From assembly GCA_013140805.1 (NCBI GenBank), contig JABFRW010000150.1:1-33318 (forward strand): a DNA stretch of 33,318 nucleotides, written 5' to 3'. This DNA comes from Candidatus Eisenbacteria bacterium. Its GTDB lineage: Bacteria; Eisenbacteria; RBG-16-71-46. A program made the position numbers and the translations under genes. The notes beneath the pieces are model-generated. The model made no database searches and was not told where the DNA came from. It was given only the letters and a program-made list of their open reading frames with translations. Shown piece after piece: positions 10,005-17,631 of this stretch (positions are counted from its first letter, which is position 1; every line of letters starts with the position of its first letter).

Positions 10005-11606
10005 CTACCCGATCTTCTCGGCGATGCTCTTGGCCTGCAGGAACAGCAGCAGATAGTCACGCCCGCCGGCCTTGGAATCGGTCCCGCTCATGTTGAAGCC
10101 GCCGAACGGATGGCAGCCCACCATGGCGCCCGTGCACTTGCGGTTGAGGTAGAGGTTACCGACGAAGAATTCGTGCCGCGCGCGCTCGAGCTTGGTGGCA
10201 TTCTTCGTATAGACCGCACCGGTGAGCCCGAACTCGGTGTTGTTCGCGATCGCCAGGGCGTCGTCGTAGTCCTTCGCGCGGATGATCGCGAGCACCGGGC
10301 CGAAGATCTCCTCCTGCGCCAGCCGCGCGGTCGGCGCGATGTCGTCGAACACGGTCGGCTGCACGAACCAGCCATCGGCCCCGGTGACGCGCGCGCCGCC
10401 GGTGAGCAGCTTGCCCTCGGTCTTCCCGACGTCGATGTACGAGAGAATCGTCTTCATCGCGCGCTCGCTGGCGACCGGTCCCAGATAAGTACCGTAGGCC
10501 GCGGGATCGCCGACGTTGATGAATGTCGGCATCACCGCCATGAGCTTCGCGACGAATGCATCGTGCACCTTGTCCACCACGATCGCGCGTGAACACGCCG
10601 AACACTTCTGACCGCCGAAGCCGAAGGCCGCCTGTGCCACACCCAGCGCCGCGGCGTCGAGGTCCGCTTCGTCGTCGATCAGGATCGCGTCCTTGCCGCC
10701 CATCTCCGCGACCACGCGCTTGAGCCAGATCTGCCCCGGCTGCACTTCGGCCGCGAGCTTGTTGATGCCGATGCCCACCGGCTTGGAGCCGGTAAAACTC
10801 ACGAAGCGGGTCTTCGGGTGGCGCACCAGCGTATCGCCGACCACGCCGCCGGCTCCGGTGACGAAGTTGAACACGCCGGGCGGAAGCCCGACTTCCTCCA
10901 TGAGCTGATGGAACTGCCACGCGATCGCGGGCGTGTCGCTCGCCGGCTTCACGACCACGGTATTGCCGGTCACGATCGCAGCGGTGGTCATGCCGACGCA
11001 GATCGCGAGCGGGAAGTTCCACGGCGGGATCACCGCGCCGACCCCGATCGGCAGGTACACCATCGTGTCCTTCTCACCCGGCATCTGATGGATCGGATGA
11101 GGTGCGTCGTAGCGCAGCATCTCGCGCGCGTAGAACTCCATGAAGTCGATCGCTTCGGCGGTGTCGGCGTCGGCTTCACCCCAGCTCTTTCCCACTTCGA
11201 GCACCATCCAGGCGGAGAACCAGTGCCGGCGCTCGCGCATGCGGCGCGCGGCTTCGACGAGATACGCGGCGCGCTCGGCCGCCGGCACGCGGCTCCAGGT
11301 GCGGAAGGCATCGAACGCGGTGTCGATCGCGCGATTCGCCTGCTCGACCGTCCCCGACTGAAAGCGACCGAGCACCTCGCTCGGATGCGCGGGGTTCGTG
11401 GAGTCGAAGGTTCCCGATCCCTTCAGACGCTCGCCGCCGATGACGAGCGGGTACTCCTTCCCCATCTCGGCGCGCACCGAAGCGAGTGCGGCCTCGAACG
11501 CCGCGCGATGATCGGGCTTGGAGAAGTCGACGTAGGTCGTCGGCGAGTACTCCGGCAGCGACTTGGAGTCGACCGGCGCGATGGATCGGGACGGGGTCAC
11601 CGTCAT
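10005..11606 (-). CDS. pruA: L-glutamate gamma-semialdehyde (delta-1-pyrroline-5-carboxylate) dehydrogenase
   Basis: A 533-residue aldehyde dehydrogenase of the stand-alone RocA/PruA type. Visible are the PWNFP motif (195-199), FTGSKPVG, the general base in AEMGGKD (E301) and the catalytic Cys in GFGGQKCSACSR (C335). The GQKCSACSR signature and the TGGA ... GPVLAI ... FGLTGAVY C-terminal part match the P5C dehydrogenase group. It oxidises glutamate semialdehyde to glutamate with NAD+, the second step of proline breakdown. The start at 11606 is chosen for its upstream GGAGG; the frame stays open further 5' but that part overlaps the symporter gene and is not homologous. No proline dehydrogenase is nearby. 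It is divergent from an acidic amino-acid/dicarboxylate symporter. Confidence 0.95.
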   Translation of the reverse strand: MTVTPSRSIAPVDSKSLPEYSPTTYVDFSKPDHRAAFEAALASVRAEMGKEYPLVIGGERLKGSGTFDSTNPAHPSEVLGRFQSGTVEQANRAIDTAFDAFRTWSRVPAAERAAYLVEAARRMRERRHWFSAWMVLEVGKSWGEADADTAEAIDFMEFYAREMLRYDAPHPIHQMPGEKDTMVYLPIGVGAVIPPWNFPLAICVGMTTAAIVTGNTVVVKPASDTPAIAWQFHQLMEEVGLPPGVFNFVTGAGGVVGDTLVRHPKTRFVSFTGSKPVGIGINKLAAEVQPGQIWLKRVVAEMGGKDAILIDDEADLDAAALGVAQAAFGFGGQKCSACSRAIVVDKVHDAFVAKLMAVMPTFINVGDPAAYGTYLGPVASERAMKTILSYIDVGKTEGKLLTGGARVTGADGWFVQPTVFDDIAPTARLAQEEIFGPVLAIIRAKDYDDALAIANNTEFGLTGAVYTKNATKLERARHEFFVGNLYLNRKCTGAMVGCHPFGGFNMSGTDSKAGGRDYLLLFLQAKSIAEKIG

Positions 11607-11623
11607 GAGGTCCTCCGGGAGTC

Positions 11624-11638
11624 GGGCGCCACGCGCCC
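11624..11638. promoter_or_regulatory. 15-bp dyad in the pruA leader
   Basis: GGGCGC-CAC-GCGCCC is a perfect 6-bp inverted repeat lying 18 nt upstream of the pruA start in the 137-nt divergent region with the symporter. It could be an operator or a leader hairpin near the ribosome binding site. It is GC-only, so chance occurrence is possible. Confidence 0.25.
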
Positions 11639-11744
11639 AGTCAGAACCACGAATCGCGCGCAGTCTAGCGGAGGCGATGGAGGTCGGGAAGCCTCGCGCG
11701 CGGGAGTTTGTGGCCGCTCGAGGTGATCGCCATACTGCGCCGCC

Positions 11745-13004
11745 ATGCGCCACGGCCTCGCCATACGAATGCTGATCGGACTCGCGCTCGGAGCCCTGCT
11801 GGGCCTCGCCGCGAATGCGCTGTTCGCGGGCTCTCCGGCGCTCGAGCGTGTGATTCGCTACGGCACCGAACCGGCCGGCAAGCTGTTCCTGAGACTTCTG
11901 TTCATGCTGGTCATCCCGCTCATCGTGTCGGCGCTCTCGCTCGGAGTTTCGGGCCTCGGCGACGTGAGGCGACTCGGTCGCATCGGGTTGAAGACGTTCG
12001 CTTACACGGTGGTGGTGTCGATCGTGGCGGTGCTGATCGGCGTCGCGATCATCAACCTGCTGCATCCGGGCGTCGGCCTCTCCCCCGCATTGCGAGAGCG
12101 GCTCGCGGCATCGCACTCCGGAGCTCCTGCGGCCGCGCCCGCGAGCGTGAGCGGTGTGGACTTCGTCCTCAACCTGGTCCCGAGCAATCCGATCAAGGCG
12201 ATGGTCGAGGGCGACATGCTCGCGGTCATGGTGTTCGCGCTGTTCCTGGGCATCGGACTCGCGCTGACACGCACGGAGCCCGCGCGACGAATGGAAGAAG
12301 CGCTCCAGGGTCTCTACGACGTCGTCATGCGCCTGCTCGATCTGATCCTGCAGATCGCGCCGATCGGAGTCGCGTGCCTGCTGTTCACGCTCACCGCGCG
12401 ACTCGGCCTCGAGGTGCTGTGGTCGCTCGGCGGCTACGTGTTCGCGGTCGTGCTGGCGCTGGCGATCCATCAGTTCGTCGTGTACTCGATCTCGGTCGCG
12501 TGGCTCGGCGGGATGAGTCCGCTCAAGTTCTTTCGCGCGATCCGCGAAGCCATGCTGACCGCGTTCTCGACCGCATCGAGCAACGCGACGCTTCCCACTT
12601 CGTTGCGGGTCGCGGAGCGCGAGTTGGGCCTGCCGCCCTACGTGAGCCGCTTCGTGCTGACGCTCGGATCGACCGCGAACCAGAATGGCACCGCGCTGTT
12701 CGAAGGAATGACGGTGCTGTTCCTGGCGCAGTTCTACGGCATCGAGCTGTCGCTCGCGCAGCAGGTGAGCGTGGTGTTCGTCTGCGTGCTGGGCGGGATC
12801 GGGACCGCGGGCGTTCCGGCCGGCTCGATCCCGGTGATCGCCATGATCCTGGGCATGGTCGGCATACCCGCCGAAGGCATCGGCATGATCCTCGGCGTCG
12901 ATCGATTCCTCGACATGTGCCGAACGACGCTCAATGTGACTGGAGACCTCGCCGCCGCCGTCGTGGTATCGCGCGGTGAGCCGCGGACCTTCGCCGCGGA
13001 TTGA
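11745..13004 (+). CDS. Dicarboxylate/amino acid:cation symporter (DAACS, GltP/DctA family)
   Basis: A 419-residue integral membrane protein with the glutamate-transporter-homologue architecture: about eight membrane helices and two re-entrant hairpins. Seen are KLFLRLLFMLVIPLIVSALS near the N-terminus, the serine-rich hairpin STASSNATLPTS, GGIGTAGVPAGS in hairpin 2 and DRFLDMCRTTLNVTGD in the last helix. The usual NMDGTA in helix 7 reads NQNGTA here (GSTANQNGTALFEG), which changes two residues of the classical sodium site. It imports acidic amino acids or dicarboxylates driven by Na+ or H+. Divergence from pruA suggests a glutamate/proline-related substrate. ATG 11745 lacks a strong ribosome binding site but fits the family N-terminus. 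Confidence 0.93.
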   Translation: MRHGLAIRMLIGLALGALLGLAANALFAGSPALERVIRYGTEPAGKLFLRLLFMLVIPLIVSALSLGVSGLGDVRRLGRIGLKTFAYTVVVSIVAVLIGVAIINLLHPGVGLSPALRERLAASHSGAPAAAPASVSGVDFVLNLVPSNPIKAMVEGDMLAVMVFALFLGIGLALTRTEPARRMEEALQGLYDVVMRLLDLILQIAPIGVACLLFTLTARLGLEVLWSLGGYVFAVVLALAIHQFVVYSISVAWLGGMSPLKFFRAIREAMLTAFSTASSNATLPTSLRVAERELGLPPYVSRFVLTLGSTANQNGTALFEGMTVLFLAQFYGIELSLAQQVSVVFVCVLGGIGTAGVPAGSIPVIAMILGMVGIPAEGIGMILGVDRFLDMCRTTLNVTGDLAAAVVVSRGEPRTFAAD

Positions 13005-13016
13005 GCCGCTGCCGCT

Positions 13017-13067
13017 GTTCGACCTGACCGAACTCAGCGGCGACGGAAGTTCGACCTGCTCGAACTC
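13017..13067 (+). repeat. Two tandem GTTCG-N7-CGAAC dyads (19-nt direct repeat)
   Basis: GTTCGACCTG-AC-CGAACTC at 13017-13035 is repeated as GTTCGACCTG-CT-CGAACTC at 13049-13067, 17 of 19 bases identical with a 32-bp period. Each copy is itself an inverted repeat. The first can extend into a longer stem (13011-13017 with 13035-13041). It lies between the symporter stop (13004) and the secreted protein start (13149), a layout suited to a dimeric repressor/activator bound on one DNA face, or to an RNA terminator without a T-run. Confidence 0.5.
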
Positions 13068-13148
13068 CTGGAATATCGCTTGCTCCAGCTGCGACGCATG
13101 CGACTCTCGAGGCTGGAATCGATGCCCCGACCCTCGTCAGGAGTTCTC

Positions 13149-14069
13149 ATGCGCGCTGCAAATTCGATCGCCGTGTGTCTCGTCGCACTCGCCTCATCAT
13201 CGCTCGTTCCGCTCGCGCTCTCGGCGCCGACGGTGGGATTCCAGGAAACCTGGAACAACGGACTGCTCAACGGTTGGACAGGCGGATTCGAGCTCGAGTA
13301 CACGAATCCGGGCAGCGGAGGGGTGGGCGGCAGCGGCTACCTGCGGGTGAACGCGCCACCCCCTCCCAAGAACGTCGGGACGCGTTCGAACGGCGCCGAG
13401 TACTTCGGGAGCTGGAGTCGCCCGGGAATCACCTCGGTGCGCATGTCGTTGAGCGATCTCGGCACCAGCGATGCGTTCCTGCTCCATCTCTCGGTTGGTT
13501 CGAACGCCAGCCTGTTCCAGCACAATGTCGGGTTCGTGCCTCCGGTGAGCGGATGGGCGGAGTACGTCGTCGACCTCACGCAGCCCGGCGACTTCACGCA
13601 GATCATCACTCCGCCCGGCGGCGCGACGCTCGCGCAGGCGCTCGACACCGTGCAGGTCGTGCTCATCCGCCACGATCTCGCCCCCTATGTCATGAGTCCG
13701 AATACCGCCTTCGGCGACTTCGGCGTCGACAACCTGCAACTCGTCGGAAGCGGAGTGTCGGTCGATCCCGTGCGCCGGCCTCCGACCACGAATCGCCCGG
13801 TCGAACTCGCACCGCCGGCTCCGAATCCCGCGCGCGGCCGCGTGACGCTTCACTTCACGAGTCCGGTCACCGCCGACGTCACGATCCGCATCGTCGACGC
13901 GGCGGGACGGCTGGTGCGTCGGGAGCTGATCCGGGGCGCCTCAGGCTCGCGGCAGTGGGTGTGGGACGGCCGCGACGACCACGGCACCCGGGCGCCCGCC
14001 GGTGTCTATCGCGCGATTGCCGCGTCGCCGATGGGTGGCATGAGCCGGTCGTTCGTCCGGATCGACTGA
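13149..14069 (+). CDS. Secreted protein with C-terminal FlgD/T9SS-type Ig-like domain
   Basis: ATG 13149 with CAGGAG about 8 nt upstream gives 306 residues and a clean signal peptide (AANSIAVCLVALASSSLVPL, cleavage near ALSA). An earlier in-frame ATG (13080) would bury the signal peptide. The mature N-terminal ~190 residues begin 'GFQETWNNGLLNGWTGGFEL' and look like a jelly-roll or carbohydrate-binding-type beta sandwich. After a Pro-rich linker the last ~80 residues form a FlgD-Ig-like domain: PAPNPARGRVTLHF, VTIRIVDAAGRLVRRE, WVWDGRDDHGTRAPAGVYR. Such domains serve as secretion or anchoring modules in type IX systems and related bacteria. Function of the N-terminal part is unknown; a surface or polymer-binding role is plausible. 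Confidence 0.78.
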   Translation: MRAANSIAVCLVALASSSLVPLALSAPTVGFQETWNNGLLNGWTGGFELEYTNPGSGGVGGSGYLRVNAPPPPKNVGTRSNGAEYFGSWSRPGITSVRMSLSDLGTSDAFLLHLSVGSNASLFQHNVGFVPPVSGWAEYVVDLTQPGDFTQIITPPGGATLAQALDTVQVVLIRHDLAPYVMSPNTAFGDFGVDNLQLVGSGVSVDPVRRPPTTNRPVELAPPAPNPARGRVTLHFTSPVTADVTIRIVDAAGRLVRRELIRGASGSRQWVWDGRDDHGTRAPAGVYRAIAASPMGGMSRSFVRID

Positions 14070-14199
14070 CGGCCTCCGACGAGGCGTCGCCGCGGTCTTG
14101 CATCCTTGCGGACGCTGGTTCAGGCTTTGCCCGGCGCTGCCACGTCCGTCAACGCGCAACCGAGCGGCGCCGACTGATCCCTTTCTTCGGAGGCTGCCC

Positions 14200-16515
14200 G
14201 TGTCCCCGTTCCGCGCTCGTCGAGTGTCGTGGCGAAGCGCTCGGGTCAGCGCCCGGGCTTCGGGTCTCGTCGGCGCTCTCTTGCTCTGCTGGGCCTTGAG
14301 TGCCTTCGGAGCGCCCCCTCGGATCGAGTTCGGATGGTACGGACTGACCGTTGGCGCCAGGTCCGACCACCGGGCGATCTATGACCGATCGCGCGACGGC
14401 GTCATCGTTATCGGTGGCAAGCTGGGCGGGTCGGGCTATCAGGATGCATGGCTGATTCCGCTCAACGGAATCGATCGACCCAGGCGAATCGGTGGTGCCC
14501 GAGGAGGGCACTTCGGCGGGGGCACTTCCGCGGCGATGGATCCGAAACACGATCGCCTGTTCGCATTCGGTGGGTACGAGGTCCTCGTCGCGGACTGCTG
14601 TTACGGCTATGCGATTCAGGACGAGGGCGTGATGTTGACCACGCAGCTTGGCGAGGAGGAAGGCTGGCACACGCTCGCCGGCAACTACTGCCCATCTTGC
14701 ACTCGTCCAGCTCGGCGGTTCGGTAGTTCGCTGACGTACGATTCGAGGCGCGGTCGCTTGCTCGCATTCGGCGGAGGCATGCACACCCATCCATACGGTT
14801 TTGTCGACCTATTCGATCGCGCGAACGATCTCTGGGAGTTTCTGCCCGATTCGACCGAGGATTGGTCCGAGCTTCACCCTTCAGGATCGCCGCCGTCGCT
14901 CGCGTACAGCGTCGACGGACGCGCCTTTCTCGATGCCGCGCACGATCGAATGCTGTACGTGCTGGGCGGACGCGTGTGGTCACTGAACCTGGCGACACTT
15001 CATTGGGACTCGCTGACCAACTCGCCTGCCAAGATTCCAGACGACGCGGCGATCGCCTTCGACCCAGATCGTTCTGTGCTCTTCGCGGTGCACTTCGGCA
15101 ACGTTTGGCGACTCGAGGTCGCGGCTCCAGACGAGTGGCAGCCGGTCGCGATCGCACCGGCGGGGGCAATTCCAAACGGCGAAGCCATCTGGGATCCGTC
15201 TCGAGCTCGTCTCGTGATCTTCAGCGGGCCTCAAACCGAGGGTGCCGAACCTTCCGGACCGACGCCAGTGCTCAGGTGGTTGGATCCGAGACTCGCTGTT
15301 CCCGGCTGGCAGATTCTCTATGACGGGCGCATTCCGTCGGGCCTTACGCCAACTTCGCGCGCGATCTATGACACCCGCCGGGATCGCGTCGTGCTGTTCG
15401 CATTTGCCGGCCAACGATATGAACTGGTCGCGAGGCCCGAGACCGGGCGATGGGAGCCGATTCCGGCGAGTTCCATCGATGCGACCGCTTCACTCAGTTC
15501 CGCGGTGTATGACCCCCTGAACGACCGCGTGCTGGCGGCCTTCCTCGGCTCTCGGGTCTTCGCCTTCGACTTTGATGATGGCGGCGGATGGCAGGCCGTG
15601 GGCGGTGCGTTGCCCGAGTTCAGTCTCGTCGGATACCTGCCAGGCGAGCGCAGACCCATCGTTCTCGGATGGAATCTGCAGACATGGACGTCCGAAGTGT
15701 TTGAACTTCGGCCCTCGGCGGCAGCCGACGAGTGGGTTCGTGTTCCGATGATTGGCGCGGCGCCGCCCCCGCGATGGCTCGCGGAGTTTCAGGGAGAATT
15801 TCAGAGTCCGAGGCTCCACTACTTCGCGGGCACGGATTTCCTGGACGTTCAGCTCGACTCGCTGTGGACGCTCGAAGTCGCGGACTCGGCGCGCTGGTCT
15901 CGCCGTGCGTGGGGGGGCTGGATCGCAAGTCCCTACCCTGGTACCGCATTCGACCCCTATCGGGGAATCGCCTTCGTCTATGGGTATCAGGCGGTCGGCG
16001 CCGGCTGGCGCTATGAGGGACAGGCGCTCAATGTGCGAACCAACCGCGTCGATCAGTTCGCGGTCACGGGCGAACCCACATTGCCCGTTCGCGACGGGGC
16101 GTTCGCGATCTACGATCCCGTACACGATCGGTTCCTGTTCGGAGGAGGTCGGAGCAACCCAACGACCTATCACGACGTCTTTGCCTTCGCCTGGCCTGCG
16201 TCCGGCACGGTCGTTCCCGTTGGAGTTACACCCGCAGATCCCGGGCCAGCGAACGTCACCGCACGCTTCGTCAGGCTCGACGGGCGCTGGGTGCTCCGGG
16301 TGGAGGGAGGCTCACGCCGCATCGATCGTGTCGAGCTATTCGACGTGGCGGGGCGAAGAGTCGGGACTCGTCGCATCGACGCGACCGCTGGCGTCGGCGC
16401 GCCCCTGCAGCTCGAGATGCCCGCCTCGATGCGACGCGGAATCTACTTCGCCCGCGTGAGCGGGCTCGGCTTCAGGACCTCGCTTCGAGTGCCCGCGCTG
16501 TGGCTCGACCGCTAG
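14200..16515 (+). CDS. Secreted Kelch-like beta-propeller protein with C-terminal sorting-type domain
   Basis: GTG 14200, preceded by CGGAGG, gives 771 residues. Arg-rich residues precede the hydrophobic segment GLVGALLLCWALSAFG and a likely cleavage near GAPPR. The body has repeated 'YD..RDR..vFGG' blades typical of Kelch/galactose-oxidase-like propellers, for example YDRSRDGVIVIGG, DPKHDRLFAFGG, YDSRRGRLLAFGG, YDTRRDRVVLFA, YDPLNDRVLAAF and YDPVHDRFLFGGG. There are enough repeats for one large or two small propellers. The last ~85 residues contain VELFDVAGRRVGTRR and MRRGIYFARVSG, a type IX-like Ig module. No catalytic residues can be assigned, so it is probably a binding or surface protein. 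Base composition is slightly less GC-extreme than its neighbours. The 130-nt gap before it holds only a small stem without a T-run. Confidence 0.8.
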   Translation: MSPFRARRVSWRSARVSARASGLVGALLLCWALSAFGAPPRIEFGWYGLTVGARSDHRAIYDRSRDGVIVIGGKLGGSGYQDAWLIPLNGIDRPRRIGGARGGHFGGGTSAAMDPKHDRLFAFGGYEVLVADCCYGYAIQDEGVMLTTQLGEEEGWHTLAGNYCPSCTRPARRFGSSLTYDSRRGRLLAFGGGMHTHPYGFVDLFDRANDLWEFLPDSTEDWSELHPSGSPPSLAYSVDGRAFLDAAHDRMLYVLGGRVWSLNLATLHWDSLTNSPAKIPDDAAIAFDPDRSVLFAVHFGNVWRLEVAAPDEWQPVAIAPAGAIPNGEAIWDPSRARLVIFSGPQTEGAEPSGPTPVLRWLDPRLAVPGWQILYDGRIPSGLTPTSRAIYDTRRDRVVLFAFAGQRYELVARPETGRWEPIPASSIDATASLSSAVYDPLNDRVLAAFLGSRVFAFDFDDGGGWQAVGGALPEFSLVGYLPGERRPIVLGWNLQTWTSEVFELRPSAAADEWVRVPMIGAAPPPRWLAEFQGEFQSPRLHYFAGTDFLDVQLDSLWTLEVADSARWSRRAWGGWIASPYPGTAFDPYRGIAFVYGYQAVGAGWRYEGQALNVRTNRVDQFAVTGEPTLPVRDGAFAIYDPVHDRFLFGGGRSNPTTYHDVFAFAWPASGTVVPVGVTPADPGPANVTARFVRLDGRWVLRVEGGSRRIDRVELFDVAGRRVGTRRIDATAGVGAPLQLEMPASMRRGIYFARVSGLGFRTSLRVPALWLDR

Positions 16516-16564
16516 TGACAGCGCGCAGGCCTGCGGATTCTGATGGTCGCGGGTTCAAGAACGC

Positions 16565-17581
16565 TCACGCCGAAGCGTAGCGTCCGATCGCCTGGCTTAC
16601 GATCTCGCCGATCAACTCCGTGTAGCTGCGCCCCGACTTGCGCGCTGCCATCGAGAACTCCGCAGTCGGCAGCAGGTAGGGATTCGGATTCACCTCGAGC
16701 ACGTGCACCCGTCCGTCGGTCGCGAGCCGGAAGTCGATGCGCCCGTAGTCGCGAAGCTGCAGGGCCTGATACGCCTGCACCGCGGTCTCCTGGAGTTGGT
16801 TCACGACGTCATCGCCGAGATCGTCGGGGAAGAAGGGTTTGGTGGTCTTGTACGCCACCGTGTCCTCCTCCCATTTCACCTCGGAACCGGCGATCTTCGG
16901 AATGCCTTCCGGGAGCTTCGAGAGATCCAGCTCGACGACCGGCAGGGCCTCGGGCTTTTCGTTTCCGATCACTCCCACGTACAGCTCGCGGCCCTCGATG
17001 TACTCCTCGATCAGCGCCGGACTGTCGAACTCGGCGTGGATGTAGTCGATGCGCTCCATCAGTTCCTTGATGGAGGTGCACACCGCGCCGAACTGGATGC
17101 CGATCGAGCCGTCCTCGCGCGCCGGCTTCACGATCACGGGGAACTGGATGTCGTGCGAATGCTCGGTGCGTCCGCGGTACACGGTCGAGAAGTACGGCGT
17201 GTGAATGCCGTGAAACGTGAAGATCTTCTTGGCGAGCGCCTTGTCCTGGGCCAGGAACAGCCCGCTTGAGCCGGCGCCGGTGAACCGACGCCCGAGCAGT
17301 TCGAGGTAGCCGGCGAGATTCGTGTCCTGACTGTCGTCTCCCGCGAACGATTCGGTGAGGTTGAACAGCAGGTCGGTCTGCGAGCGCGCCAGTTCGATGA
17401 GCGATTCGCTGGTGCCGTCGACGCGCACGTACACCGGGCTGTGCCCGGACTTCTTCAGCGCCTCGTAGACGGTCTGGACATCCTCATCGCGCGACTTCTT
17501 CTTCGGCCGCTCGCCCTCGACGCGTTCTTCCTCGTCGTCCCACCAGTAATCGTAGAGAACGCCGATTCGGAGCCTGGCCAT
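16565..17581 (-). CDS. ATP-grasp ligase, D-Ala-D-Ala ligase-like
   Basis: A 338-residue ATP-grasp enzyme. Visible are the ATP-binding lysine segment FPVIVKPAREDGSIGI, the hinge ALIEEYIEGRELYVGVIGNE, and the Mg-binding end RVHVLEVNPNPYL. The fold matches Ddl, but the N-terminus reads RIGVLYDYWWDDEEE with an acidic/basic insert instead of the Ddl motif GGxSxEHxVS. The substrate is therefore probably not D-Ala/D-Ala; another amino-acid or peptide ligation is more likely. It is the downstream gene of a two-gene minus-strand unit with a metallopeptidase-like gene, 50 nt apart. A ligase beside a peptidase suggests peptide or cell-wall modification; this is inference. Confidence 0.85.
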   Translation of the reverse strand: MARLRIGVLYDYWWDDEEERVEGERPKKKSRDEDVQTVYEALKKSGHSPVYVRVDGTSESLIELARSQTDLLFNLTESFAGDDSQDTNLAGYLELLGRRFTGAGSSGLFLAQDKALAKKIFTFHGIHTPYFSTVYRGRTEHSHDIQFPVIVKPAREDGSIGIQFGAVCTSIKELMERIDYIHAEFDSPALIEEYIEGRELYVGVIGNEKPEALPVVELDLSKLPEGIPKIAGSEVKWEEDTVAYKTTKPFFPDDLGDDVVNQLQETAVQAYQALQLRDYGRIDFRLATDGRVHVLEVNPNPYLLPTAEFSMAARKSGRSYTELIGEIVSQAIGRYASA

Positions 17582-17631
17582 GGCGGTCCTCGCCTTCTCG
17601 GGTTTCGGGCCGCATCCATGGACCCGCGCGC

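Noticed and set aside
11607-12470. N-terminal extension of the P5C dehydrogenase frame to 821 codons
   Set aside because: The extension is antisense to the symporter and shows no homology. The family N-terminus and a GGAGG site both support the start at 11606.
14071-14085. GCCTC-CGAC-GAGGC stem as a terminator for the gene ending at 14069
   Set aside because: Only five base pairs and no T-run; not strong enough to list as a terminator.
16565-17581. Assignment as the housekeeping D-Ala-D-Ala ligase (ddl)
   Set aside because: The N-terminal Ddl motif is missing and no cell-wall genes (murC, ftsQ) are adjacent, so only an ATP-grasp, Ddl-like call is justified.
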